A DNA stretch of 64,000 nucleotides from Auanema rhodensis (taxonomy: Eukaryota > Nematoda > Chromadorea > Rhabditida > Rhabditidae), in contig OZ059896.1 in the NCBI GenBank assembly GCA_964057225.1, positions 868,001-932,000 on the forward strand. Direction: 5' to 3'. The stretch's first letter is position 1, and the number at the start of each line of letters is the position of its first letter. The notes under the pieces are model-generated. The model did not search any database and was not told where the DNA came from. It saw only the letters and a list, made by a program, of their open reading frames with translations. Positions 1 to 11,802 of this stretch are shown here, piece after piece. The translations under genes were made by a program, and so were the position numbers.

Positions 1-254
1 ACCAATATCAATAAAAATTTGTTTTTAGACTAATATGGACATGGGGAATCTAATTTTGAAAACCGCATCTCTTTATCTTTCACGTGAAGCGAGTTACATA
101 CCAAGTGCACATCACGTGTACATTTAATTAGCATAAATTAAAGTTCACGTAAATTTCAAAGTTATGGTTACCATGCACCAATATCAATAAAAATTTGTTT
201 TTAGACTAATATGGACATGGGGAATCTAATTTTGAAAACCGCATCTCTTTATCT

Positions 255-264
255 TTCACGTGAA
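255..264. promoter_or_regulatory. 10-bp palindrome TTCACGTGAA (G-box/E-box type), once per monomer
   Basis: A perfect self-complementary decamer around CACGTG, at monomer positions 79-88 and repeated in most monomers. CACGTG is the core bound by bHLH factors in eukaryotes and by bZIP G-box factors in plants (established). Variants break it in specific HOR monomers: CACTTG (monomers 12683 and 14619), CAGGTG (1939, 3523), CATGTG (eight monomers in the 16.5-34.6 kb region) and CACGCG (six monomers from 40033 on). Binding by any protein is not shown. Confidence 0.5.
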
Positions 265-286
265 GCGAGTTACATACCAAGTGCAC

Positions 287-294
287 ATCACGTG
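287..294 (+). promoter_or_regulatory. ATCACGTG motif, matches yeast CDEI consensus, once per monomer
   Basis: ATCACGTG at monomer positions 111-118 fits RTCACRTG, the CDEI element of Saccharomyces point centromeres bound by the bHLH protein Cbf1 (established). It lies 32 bp from the first CACGTG and about 33 bp before the near-copy at monomer position 146, roughly three helical turns each. It is almost invariant; the only disruption I noticed is ATCAAGTG in the monomer starting at 21619. A centromeric role here is conjecture, because an 8-bp match to a degenerate consensus can arise by chance. Confidence 0.4.
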
Positions 295-298
295 TACA

Positions 299-318
299 TT
301 TAATTAGCATAAATTAAA
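299..318. repeat. 7-bp-arm dyad TTTAATT/AATTAAA, once per monomer
   Basis: TTTAATT and AATTAAA flank a 6-base loop, AGCATA, at monomer positions 123-142. A rare variant reads TTTAAGT (monomers 353, 2643, 4227, 6517, 10041), which breaks one arm and marks the start of each 13-mer-type HOR unit. Short dyads able to form cruciforms have been reported as enriched in centromeric satellites lacking CENP-B boxes (established). Function here is not shown. Confidence 0.6.
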
Positions 319-338
319 GTTCACGTAAATTTCAAAGT

Positions 339-351
339 CATGGTTACCATG
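339..351. repeat. CATGGTTACCATG dyad, once per monomer
   Basis: A 13-bp dyad with 6-bp arms and one central base, at monomer positions 163-175, near the monomer joint. Some monomers in domain A read TTATGG (for example those starting at 1 and 2291) and lose one pair. The core GGTTACC is a BstEII-type site, so the enzyme should release a ladder with a 176-bp period. Confidence 0.7.
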
Positions 352-352
352 A

Positions 353-2642
353 ACCAATATCAATAAAAAATTGTTTTCAGACTAATATGGACATGGGGAA
401 TCTAATTTCAAAAACCGCATCTCTTTATCTTTCACGTGAAGCGAGTTACATACCAAGTGCACATCACGTGTACATTTAAGTAGCATAAATTAAAGTTCAC
501 GTAATTTTCAAAGTCATGGTTACCATGAACCAATATCAATAAAAATTTGTTTTTAGACTAATATGGACATGAAGAATCTAATTTTGAAAACCGCATCTCT
601 TTATCTTTCACGTGAAGCGAGTTACATACCAAGTGCACATCACGTGCACATTTAATTAGCATAAATTAAAGTTCACGTAAATTTCAAAGTCATGGTTACC
701 ATGAACCAATATCAATAAAAATTTGTTTTTAGACTAATATGGACATGGGGAATCTAATTTCAAAAACCGCATCTCTTTATCTTTCACGTGAAGCGAGTTA
801 CATACCAAGTGCACATCACGTGTACATTTAATTAGCATAAATTAAAGTTCACGTAAATTTCAAAGTCATGGTTACCATGAACCAATATCAATAAAAATTT
901 GTTTTTAGACTAATATGGACATGAAGAATCTAATTTTGAAAACCGCATCTCTTTATCTTTCACGTGAAGCGAGTTACATACCAAGTGCACATCACGTGTA
1001 CATTTAATTAGCATAAATTAAAGTTCACGTAAATTTCAAAGTCATGGTTACCATGAACCAATATCAATAAAAATTTGTTTTTAGAATAATATGGACATGG
1101 GAAATCTAATTTTGAAAACCGCATCTCTTTATCTTTCACGTGAAGCGAGTTACATACCAAGTGCACATCACGTGTACATTTAATTAGCATAAATTAAAGT
1201 TCACGTAAATTTCAAAGTCATGGTTACCATGAACCAATATCAATAAAAATTTGTTTTTAGACTGATATGGACATGGGGAATCTAATTTTGAAAACCGCAT
1301 CTCTTTATCTTTCACGTGAAGCGAGTTACATACCAAGTGCACATCACGTGTACATTTAATTAGCATAAATTAAAGTTCACGTAAATTTCAAAGTCATGGT
1401 TACCATGAACCAATATCAATATAAAAATTTGTTTTTAGACTAATATGGACATGGGGAATCTAATTTCGAAAACCGCATCTCTTTATCTTTCACGTGAAGC
1501 GAGTTACATACCAAGTGCACATCACGTGTACATTTAATTAGCATAAATTAAAGTTCACGTAAATTTCAAAGTCATGGTTACCATGAACCAATATCAATAA
1601 AAATTTGTTTTTAGACTGATATGGACATGAAGAATCTAATTTTGAAAACCGCATCTCTTTATCTTTCACGTGAAGCGAGTTACATACCAAGTGCACATCA
1701 CGTGTACATTTAATTAGCATAAATTAAAGTTCACGTAAATTTCAAAGTCATGGTTACCATGAACCAATATCAATAAAAATTTGTTTTTAGACTAATATGG
1801 ACATGAAGAATCTAATTTTGAAAACCGCATCTCTTTATCTTTCACGTGAAGCGAGTTACATACCAAGTGCACATCACGTGTACATTTAATTAGCATAAAT
1901 TAAAGTTCACGTAAATTTCAAAGTCATGGTTACCATGCACCAATATCAATAAAAGTTTGTTTTTAGACTAATATGGACATGGGGAATCTAATTTTGAAAA
2001 CCGCATCTCTTTATCTTTCAGGTGAAGCAAGTTACATACCAAGTGCACATCACGTGTACATTTAATTAGCATAAATTAAAGTTCACGTAAATTTCAAAGT
2101 CATGGTTACCATGCACCAAAATCAATAAAAATTTGTTTTTAGACTAATATGGACATGGGGAATCTAATTTTGAAAACCGCATCTCTTTATCTTTCACGTG
2201 AAGCGAGTTACATACCAAGTGCACATCACGTGTACATTTAATTAGCATAAATTAAAGTTCACGTAAATTTCAAAGTCATGGTTACCATGCACCAATATCA
2301 ATAAAAATTTGTTTTTAGACTAATATGGACATGGGGAATCTAATTTTGAAAACCGCATCTCTTTATCTTTCACGTGAAGCGAGTTACATACCAAGTGCAC
2401 ATCACGTGTACATTTAATTAGCATAAATTAAAGTTCACGTAAATTTCAAAGTTATGGTTACCATGCACCAATATCAATAAAAATTTGTTTTTAGACTAAT
2501 ATGGACATGGGGAATCTAATTTTGAAAACCGCATCTCTTTATCTTTCACGTGAAGCGAGTTACATACCAAGTGCACATCACGTGTACATTTAATTAGCAT
2601 AAATTAAAGTTCACATAAATTTCAAAGTCATGGTTACCATGA
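353..2642 (+). repeat. HOR unit A1, 13 monomers, 2290 bp
   Basis: Monomer starts: 353, 529, 705, 881, 1057, 1233, 1409 (178 bp), 1587, 1763, 1939, 2115, 2291, 2467. Diagnostic features in order: TTTCAG start; GAAG with CACGTGCACA; TTTCAAAAACC; GAAG; AGAATAAT with GGGAAATC; ACTGAT; the extra-TA monomer with TTTCG; ACTGAT with GAAG; GAAG; AAAAGTTTG with CAGGTGAAGCAAG; ACCAAAATC; TTATGG; a closing plain monomer. It serves as the reference for the shorter and longer units downstream. Confidence 0.85.
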
Positions 2643-4226
2643 ACCAATATCAATAAAAAATTGTTTTCAGACTAATATGGACATGGGGAATCTAATTTCA
2701 AAAACCGCATCTCTTTATCTTTCACGTGAAGCGAGTTACATACCAAGTGCACATCACGTGTACATTTAAGTAGCATAAATTAAAGTTCACGTAAATTTCA
2801 AAGTCATGGTTACCATGAACCAATATCAATAAAAATTTGTTTTTAGACTAATATGGACATGAAGAATCTAATTTTGAAAACCGCATCTCTTTATCTTTCA
2901 CGTGAAGCGAGTTACATACCAAGTGCACATCACGTGCACATTTAATTAGCATAAATTAAAGTTCACGTAAATTTCAAAGTCATGGTTACCATGAACCAAT
3001 ATCAATAAAAATTTGTTTTTAGACTAATATGGACATGGGGAATCTAATTTCAAAAACCGCATCTCTTTATCTTTCACGTGAAGCGAGTTACATACCAAGT
3101 GCACATCACGTGTACATTTAATTAGCATAAATTAAAGTTCACGTAAATTTCAAAGTCATGGTTACCATGAACCAATATCAATAAAAATTTGTTTTTAGAC
3201 TAATATGGACATGAAGAATCTAATTTTGAAAACCGCATCTCTTTATCTTTCACGTGAAGCGAGTTACATACCAAGTGCACATCACGTGTACATTTAATTA
3301 GCATAAATTAAAGTTCACGTAAATTTCAAAGTCATGGTTACCATGAACCAATATCAATAAAAATTTGTTTTTAGACTAATATGGACATGAAGAATCTAAT
3401 TTTGAAAACCGCATCTCTTTATCTTTCACGTGAAGCGAGTTACATACCAAGTGCACATCACGTGTACATTTAATTAGCATAAATTAAAGTTCACGTAAAT
3501 TTCAAAGTCATGGTTACCATGCACCAATATCAATAAAAGTTTGTTTTTAGACTAATATGGACATGGGGAATCTAATTTTGAAAACCGCATCTCTTTATCT
3601 TTCAGGTGAAGCAAGTTACATACCAAGTGCACATCACGTGTACATTTAATTAGCATAAATTAAAGTTCACGTAAATTTCAAAGTCATGGTTACCATGCAC
3701 CAAAATCAATAAAAATTTGTTTTTAGACTAATATGGACATGGGGAATCTAATTTTGAAAACCGCATCTCTTTATCTTTCACGTGAAGCGAGTTACATACC
3801 AAGTGCACATCACGTGTACATTTAATTAGCATAAATTAAAGTTCACGTAAATTTCAAAGTCATGGTTACCATGCACCAATATCAATAAAAATTTGTTTTT
3901 AGACTAATATGGACATGGGGAATCTAATTTTGAAAACCGCATCTCTTTATCTTTCACGTGAAGCGAGTTACATACCAAGTGCACATCACGTGTACATTTA
4001 ATTAGCATAAATTAAAGTTCACGTAAATTTCAAAGTTATGGTTACCATGCACCAATATCAATAAAAATTTGTTTTTAGACTAATATGGACATGGGGAATC
4101 TAATTTTGAAAACCGCATCTCTTTATCTTTCACGTGAAGCGAGTTACATACCAAGTGCACATCACGTGTACATTTAATTAGCATAAATTAAAGTTCACAT
4201 AAATTTCAAAGTCATGGTTACCATGA
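2643..4226 (+). repeat. HOR unit A2, 9 monomers, 1584 bp (internal deletion)
   Basis: It has the same order as the 353-2642 unit but lacks that unit's monomers 5-8 (AGAATAAT, ACTGAT, the 178-bp monomer, and ACTGAT with GAAG), a loss of 706 bp. The missing block is flanked by GAAG-type monomers (3171 and 3347 here), as expected for unequal exchange between similar monomers. The later AAAAGTTTG, ACCAAAATC and TTATGG monomers (3523, 3699, 3875) are all present. Confidence 0.85.
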
Positions 4227-6516
4227 ACCAATATCAATAAAAAATTGTTTTCAGACTAATATGGACATGGGGAATCTAATTTCAAAAACCGCATCTCTTT
4301 ATCTTTCACGTGAAGCGAGTTACATACCAAGTGCACATCACGTGTACATTTAAGTAGCATAAATTAAAGTTCACGTAAATTTCAAAGTCATGGTTACCAT
4401 GAACCAATATCAATAAAAATTTGTTTTTAGACTAATATGGACATGAAGAATCTAATTTTGAAAACCGCATCTCTTTATCTTTCACGTGAAGCGAGTTACA
4501 TACCAAGTGCACATCACGTGCACATTTAATTAGCATAAATTAAAGTTCACGTAAATTTCAAAGTCATGGTTACCATGAACCAATATCAATAAAAATTTGT
4601 TTTTAGACTAATATGGACATGGGGAATCTAATTTCAAAAACCGCATCTCTTTATCTTTCACGTGAAGCGAGTTACATACCAAGTGCACATCACGTGTACA
4701 TTTAATTAGCATAAATTAAAGTTCACGTAAATTTCAAAGTCATGGTTACCATGAACCAATATCAATAAAAATTTGTTTTTAGACTAATATGGACATGAAG
4801 AATCTAATTTTGAAAACCGCATCTCTTTATCTTTCACGTGAAGCGAGTTACATACCAAGTGCACATCACGTGTACATTTAATTAGCATAAATTAAAGTTC
4901 ACGTAAATTTCAAAGTCATGGTTACCATGAACCAATATCAATAAAAATTTGTTTTTAGAATAATATGGACATGGGAAATCTAATTTTGAAAACCGCATCT
5001 CTTTATCTTTCACGTGAAGCGAGTTACATACCAAGTGCACATCACGTGTACATTTAATTAGCATAAATTAAAGTTCACGTAAATTTCAAAGTCATGGTTA
5101 CCATGAACCAATATCAATATAAAAATTTGTTTTTAGACTAATATGGACATGGGGAATCTAATTTCGAAAACCGCATCTCTTTATCTTTCACGTGAAGCGA
5201 GTTACATACCAAGTGCACATCACGTGTACATTTAATTAGCATAAATTAAAGTTCACGTAAATTTCAAAGTCATGGTTACCATGAACCAATATCAATAAAA
5301 ATTTGTTTTTAGACTGATATGGACATGAAGAATCTAATTTTGAAAACCGCATCTCTTTATCTTTCACGTGAAGCGAGTTACATACCAAGTGCACATCACG
5401 TGTACATTTAATTAGCATAAATTAAAGTTCACGTAAATTTCAAAGTCATGGTTACCATGAACCAATATCAATAAAAATTTGTTTTTAGAATAATATGGAC
5501 ATGGGAAATCTAATTTTGAAAACCGCATCTCTTTATCTTTCACGTGAAGCGAGTTACATACCAAGTGCACATCACGTGTACATTTAATTAGCATAAATTA
5601 AAGTTCACGTAAATTTCAAAGTCATGGTTACCATGAACCAATATCAATAAAAATTTGTTTTTAGACTGATATGGACATGGGGAATCTAATTTTGAAAACC
5701 GCATCTCTTTATCTTTCACGTGAAGCGAGTTACATACCAAGTGCACATCACGTGTACATTTAATTAGCATAAATTAAAGTTCACGTAAATTTCAAAGTCA
5801 TGGTTACCATGAACCAATATCAATAAAAATTTGTTTTTAGACTGATATGGACATGGGGAATCTAATTTTGAAAATCGCATCTCTTCATCTTTCACGTGAA
5901 GCGAGTTACATACCAAGTGCACATCACGTGTACATTTAATTAGCATAAATTAAAGTTCACGTAAATTTCAAAGTCATGGTTACCATGAACCAATATCAAT
6001 AAAAATTTGTTTTTAGACTAATATGGACATGGGGAATCTAATTTTGAAAACCGCATCTCTTTATCTTTCACGTGAAGCGAGTTACATACCAAGTGCACAT
6101 CACGTGTACATTTAATTAGCATAAATTAAAGTTCACGTAAATTTCAAAGTCATGGTTACCATGCACCAATATCAATAAAAATTTGTTTTTAGACTAATAT
6201 GGACATGGGGAATCTAATTTTGAAAACCGCATCTCTTTATCTTTCACGTGAAGCGAGTTACATACCAAGTGCACATCACGTGTACATTTAATTAGCATAA
6301 ATTAAAGTTCACGTAAATTTCAAAGTTATGGTTACCATGCACCAATATCAATAAAAATTTGTTTTTAGACTAATATGGACATGGGGAATCTAATTTTGAA
6401 AACCGCATCTCTTTATCTTTCACGTGAAGCGAGTTACATACCAAGTGCACATCACGTGTACATTTAATTAGCATAAATTAAAGTTCACATAAATTTCAAA
6501 GTCATGGTTACCATGA
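4227..6516 (+). repeat. HOR unit A3, 13 monomers, 2290 bp, altered order
   Basis: The length equals unit A1 but the composition differs. After four shared monomers (4227, 4403, 4579, 4755) come AGAATAAT (4931), the 178-bp monomer (5107), ACTGAT with GAAG (5285), AGAATAAT again (5461), ACTGAT (5637), ACTGAT with AAAATCGC and TCTTCATC (5813), a plain monomer (5989), the TTATGG-ending monomer (6165) and one with CACATAAAT (6341). The AAAAGTTTG and ACCAAAATC monomers of A1 are absent. This order, not that of A1, is repeated in the next two units. Confidence 0.82.
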
Positions 6517-9500
6517 ACCAATATCAATAAAAAATTGTTTTCAGACTAATATGGACATGGGGAATCTAATTTCAAAAACCGCATCTCTTTATCTTTCACG
6601 TGAAGCGAGTTACATACCAAGTGCACATCACGTGTACATTTAAGTAGCATAAATTAAAGTTCACGTAAATTTCAAAGTCATGGTTACCATGAACCAATAT
6701 CAATAAAAATTTGTTTTTAGACTAATATGGACATGAAGAATCTAATTTTGAAAACCGCATCTCTTTATCTTTCACGTGAAGCGAGTTACATACCAAGTGC
6801 ACATCACGTGCACATTTAATTAGCATAAATTAAAGTTCACGTAAATTTCAAAGTCATGGTTACCATGAACCAATATCAATAAAAATTTGTTTTTAGACTA
6901 ATATGGACATGGGGAATCTAATTTCAAAAACCGCATCTCTTTATCTTTCACGTGAAGCGAGTTACATACCAAGTGCACATCACGTGTACATTTAATTAGC
7001 ATAAATTAAAGTTCACGTAAATTTCAAAGTCATGGTTACCATGAACCAATATCAATAAAAATTTGTTTTTAGACTAATATGGACATGAAGAATCTAATTT
7101 TGAAAACCGCATCTCTTTATCTTTCACGTGAAGCGAGTTACATACCAAGTGCACATCACGTGTACATTTAATTAGCATAAATTAAAGTTCACGTAAATTT
7201 CAAAGTCATGGTTACCATGAACCAATATCAATAAAAATTTGTTTTTAGAATAATATGGACATGGGAAATCTAATTTTGAAAACCGCATCTCTTTATCTTT
7301 CACGTGAAGCGAGTTACATACCAAGTGCACATCACGTGTACATTTAATTAGCATAAATTAAAGTTCACGTAAATTTCAAAGTCATGGTTACCATGAACCA
7401 ATATCAATATAAAAATTTGTTTTTAGACTAATATGGACATGGGGAATCTAATTTCGAAAACCGCATCTCTTTATCTTTCACGTGAAGCGAGTTACATACC
7501 AAGTGCACATCACGTGTACATTTAATTAGCATAAATTAAAGTTCACGTAAATTTCAAAGTCATGGTTACCATGAACCAATATCAATAAAAATTTGTTTTT
7601 AGACTGATATGGACATGAAGAATCTAATTTTGAAAACCGCATCTCTTTATCTTTCACGTGAAGCGAGTTACATACCAAGTGCACATCACGTGTACATTTA
7701 ATTAGCATAAATTAAAGTTCACGTAAATTTCAAAGTCATGGTTACCATGAACCAATATCAATAAAAATTTGTTTTTAGAATAATATGGACATGGGAAATC
7801 TAATTTTGAAAACCGCATCTCTTTATCTTTCACGTGAAGCGAGTTACATACCAAGTGCACATCACGTGTACATTTAATTAGCATAAATTAAAGTTCACGT
7901 AAATTTCAAAGTCATGGTTACCATGAACCAATATCAATAAAAATTTGTTTTTAGACTGATATGGACATGGGGAATCTAATTTTGAAAACCGCATCTCTTT
8001 ATCTTTCACGTGAAGCGAGTTACATACCAAGTGCACATCACGTGTACATTTAATTAGCATAAATTAAAGTTCACGTAAATTTCAAAGTCATGGTTACCAT
8101 GAACCAATATCAATAAAAATTTGTTTTTAGAATAATATGGACATGGGAAATCTAATTTTGAAAACCGCATCTCTTTATCTTTCACGTGAAGCGAGTTACA
8201 TACCAAGTGCACATCACGTGTACATTTAATTAGCATAAATTAAAGTTCACGTAAATTTCAAAGTCATGGTTACCATGAACCAATATCAATAAAAATTTGT
8301 TTTTAGACTAATATGGACATGAAGAATCTAATTTTGAAAACCGCATCTCTTTATCTTTCACGTGAAGCGAGTTACATACCAAGTGCACATCACGTGTACA
8401 TTTAATTAGCATAAATTAAAGTTCACGTAAATTTCAAAGTCATGGTTACCATGAACCAATATCAATAAAAATTTGTTTTTAGAATAATATGGACATGGGA
8501 AATCTAATTTTGAAAACCGCATCTCTTTATCTTTCACGTGAAGCGAGTTACATACCAAGTGCACATCACGTGTACATTTAATTAGCATAAATTAAAGTTC
8601 ACGTAAATTTCAAAGTCATGGTTACCATGAACCAATATCAATATAAAAATTTGTTTTTAGACTAATATGGACATGGGGAATCTAATTTCGAAAACCGCAT
8701 CTCTTTATCTTTCACGTGAAGCGAGTTACATACCAAGTGCACATCACGTGTACATTTAATTAGCATAAATTAAAGTTCACGTAAATTTCAAAGTCATGGT
8801 TACCATGAACCAATATCAATAAAAATTTGTTTTTAGACTGATATGGACATGAAGAATCTAATTTTGAAAACCGCATCTCTTTATCTTTCACGTGAAGCGA
8901 GTTACATACCAAGTGCACATCACGTGTACATTTAATTAGCATAAATTAAAGTTCACGTAAATTTCAAAGTCATGGTTACCATGAACCAATATCAATAAAA
9001 ATTTGTTTTTAGAATAATATGGACATGGGAAATCTAATTTTGAAAACCGCATCTCTTTATCTTTCACGTGAAGCGAGTTACATACCAAGTGCACATCACG
9101 TGTACATTTAATTAGCATAAATTAAAGTTCACGTAAATTTCAAAGTCATGGTTACCATGAACCAATATCAATAAAAATTTGTTTTTAGACTGATATGGAC
9201 ATGGGGAATCTAATTTTGAAAACCGCATCTCTTTATCTTTCACGTGAAGCGAGTTACATACCAAGTGCACATCACGTGTACATTTAATTAGCATAAATTA
9301 AAGTTCACGTAAATTTCAAAGTCATGGTTACCATGAACCAATATCAATAAAAATTTGTTTTTAGACTGATATGGACATGGGGAATCTAATTTTGAAAATC
9401 GCATCTCTTCATCTTTCACGTGAAGCGAGTTACATACCAAGTGCACATCACGTGTACATTTAATTAGCATAAATTAAAGTTCACGTAAATTTCAAAGTCA

Positions 9501-10040
9501 TGGTTACCATGAACCAATATCAATAAAAATTTGTTTTTAGACTAATATGGACATGGGGAATCTAATTTTGAAAACCGCATCTCTTTATCTTTCACGTGAA
9601 GCGAGTTACATACCAAGTGCACATCACGTGTACATTTAATTAGCATAAATTAAAGTTCACGTAAATTTCAAAGTCATGGTTACCATGCACCAATATCAAT
9701 AAAAATTTGTTTTTAGACTAATATGGACATGGGGAATCTAATTTTGAAAACCGCATCTCTTTATCTTTCACGTGAAGCGAGTTACATACCAAGTGCACAT
9801 CACGTGTACATTTAATTAGCATAAATTAAAGTTCACGTAAATTTCAAAGTTATGGTTACCATGCACCAATATCAATAAAAATTTGTTTTTAGACTAATAT
9901 GGACATGGGGAATCTAATTTTGAAAACCGCATCTCTTTATCTTTCACGTGAAGCGAGTTACATACCAAGTGCACATCACGTGTACATTTAATTAGCATAA
10001 ATTAAAGTTCACATAAATTTCAAAGTCATGGTTACCATGA
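6517..10040 (+). repeat. HOR unit A4, 20 monomers, 3524 bp (internal 7-mer duplication)
   Basis: It follows the 4227-6516 order but contains an extra seven monomers. The segment 7045-8278 (GAAG, AGAATAAT, 178-bp, ACTGAT-GAAG, AGAATAAT, ACTGAT, AGAATAAT; 1234 bp) is followed by 8279-9512, which repeats the order except for its last monomer. Two 178-bp monomers (7397 and 8631) therefore fall in one unit, which accounts for 3524 being 20 x 176 plus 4. Confidence 0.83.
7045..9512 (+). repeat. Tandem 7-monomer duplication inside unit A4 (2 x 1234 bp)
   Basis: Copies 7045-8278 and 8279-9512 match in marker order over the first six monomers. The seventh differs: AGAATAAT at 8103 but ACTGAT/AAAATCGC/TCTTCATC at 9337. 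This is consistent with an out-of-register exchange between AGAATAAT-type monomers. Confidence 0.8.
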
Positions 10041-11802
10041 ACCAATATCAATAAAAAATTGTTTTCAGACTAATATGGACATGGGGAATCTAATTTCAAA
10101 AACCGCATCTCTTTATCTTTCACGTGAAGCGAGTTACATACCAAGTGCACATCACGTGTACATTTAAGTAGCATAAATTAAAGTTCACGTAAATTTCAAA
10201 GTCATGGTTACCATGAACCAATATCAATAAAAATTTGTTTTTAGACTAATATGGACATGAAGAATCTAATTTTGAAAACCGCATCTCTTTATCTTTCACG
10301 TGAAGCGAGTTACATACCAAGTGCACATCACGTGCACATTTAATTAGCATAAATTAAAGTTCACGTAAATTTCAAAGTCATGGTTACCATGAACCAATAT
10401 CAATAAAAATTTGTTTTTAGACTAATATGGACATGGGGAATCTAATTTCAAAAACCGCATCTCTTTATCTTTCACGTGAAGCGAGTTACATACCAAGTGC
10501 ACATCACGTGTACATTTAATTAGCATAAATTAAAGTTCACGTAAATTTCAAAGTCATGGTTACCATGAACCAATATCAATAAAAATTTGTTTTTAGACTA
10601 ATATGGACATGAAGAATCTAATTTTGAAAACCGCATCTCTTTATCTTTCACGTGAAGCGAGTTACATACCAAGTGCACATCACGTGTACATTTAATTAGC
10701 ATAAATTAAAGTTCACGTAAATTTCAAAGTCATGGTTACCATGAACCAATATCAATAAAAATTTGTTTTTAGAATAATATGGACATGGGAAATCTAATTT
10801 TGAAAACCGCATCTCTTTATCTTTCACGTGAAGCGAGTTACATACCAAGTGCACATCACGTGTACATTTAATTAGCATAAATTAAAGTTCACGTAAATTT
10901 CAAAGTCATGGTTACCATGAACCAATATCAATATAAAAATTTGTTTTTAGACTAATATGGACATGGGGAATCTAATTTCGAAAACCGCATCTCTTTATCT
11001 TTCACGTGAAGCGAGTTACATACCAAGTGCACATCACGTGTACATTTAATTAGCATAAATTAAAGTTCACGTAAATTTCAAAGTCATGGTTACCATGAAC
11101 CAATATCAATAAAAATTTGTTTTTAGACTGATATGGACATGAAGAATCTAATTTTGAAAACCGCATCTCTTTATCTTTCACGTGAAGCGAGTTACATACC
11201 AAGTGCACATCACGTGTACATTTAATTAGCATAAATTAAAGTTCACGTAAATTTCAAAGTCATGGTTACCATGAACCAATATCAATAAAAATTTGTTTTT
11301 AGAATAATATGGACATGGGAAATCTAATTTTGAAAACCGCATCTCTTTATCTTTCACGTGAAGCGAGTTACATACCAAGTGCACATCACGTGTACATTTA
11401 ATTAGCATAAATTAAAGTTCACGTAAATTTCAAAGTCATGGTTACCATGAACCAATATCAATAAAAATTTGTTTTTAGACTGATATGGACATGGGGAATC
11501 TAATTTTGAAAACCGCATCTCTTTATCTTTCACGTGAAGCGAGTTACATACCAAGTGCACATCACGTGTACATTTAATTAGCATAAATTAAAGTTCACGT
11601 AAATTTCAAAGTCATGGTTACCATGAACCAATATCAATAAAAATTTGTTTTTAGACTGATATGGACATGGGGAATCTAATTTTGAAAACCGCATCTCTTC
11701 ATCTTTCACGTGAAGCGAGTTACATACCAAGTGCACATCACGTGTACATTTAATTAGCATAAATTAAGGTTCACGTAAATTTCAAAGTCATGGTTACCAT
11801 GA
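10041..11802 (+). repeat. HOR unit A5, incomplete (10 monomers)
   Basis: Monomers 10041, 10217, 10393, 10569, 10745, 10921 (178 bp), 11099, 11275, 11451 and 11627 reproduce the first ten of the 4227-6516 unit. The tenth has AAAACCGC where the earlier units have AAAATCGC, but keeps TCTTCATC. From 11803 the order departs into TTTCG-type monomers, so the closing TTATGG and CACATAAAT monomers are missing. Confidence 0.8.

Larger units (their letters stand above)
177..352 (+). repeat. Representative 176-bp monomer
   Basis: A typical monomer for reading the internal layout. In order: a CCAAT-containing start; A/T tract AAAAATTT (189-196) followed by TTTTT; the variable GGGG/GAAG site; a second A/T tract, AATTTTGAAAA; palindrome TTCACGTGAA (255-264); GTGCAC palindrome (281-286); ATCACGTG (287-294); a 20-bp dyad (299-318); TTCACGTAAA, a near-copy of the first palindrome (320-329); AAATTT; and CATGGTTACCATG (339-351). 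Because 176 is not a multiple of three, no reading frame stays in register from one monomer to the next. Confidence 0.95.

Noticed and set aside
186-191. AATAAA as a polyadenylation signal, or CCAAT as a promoter element
   Set aside because: Both occur in every monomer as part of an AT-rich repeat. Nothing indicates a transcription unit, and no TATA, pol III box or telomeric motif stood out.
1464-1480. CENP-B box in monomers reading TTTCGAAAACCGC
   Set aside because: TTCG is present, but the required A four bases further on is C and the CGGG core is absent (CATC), so the NTTCGNNNNANNCGGGN pattern fails.
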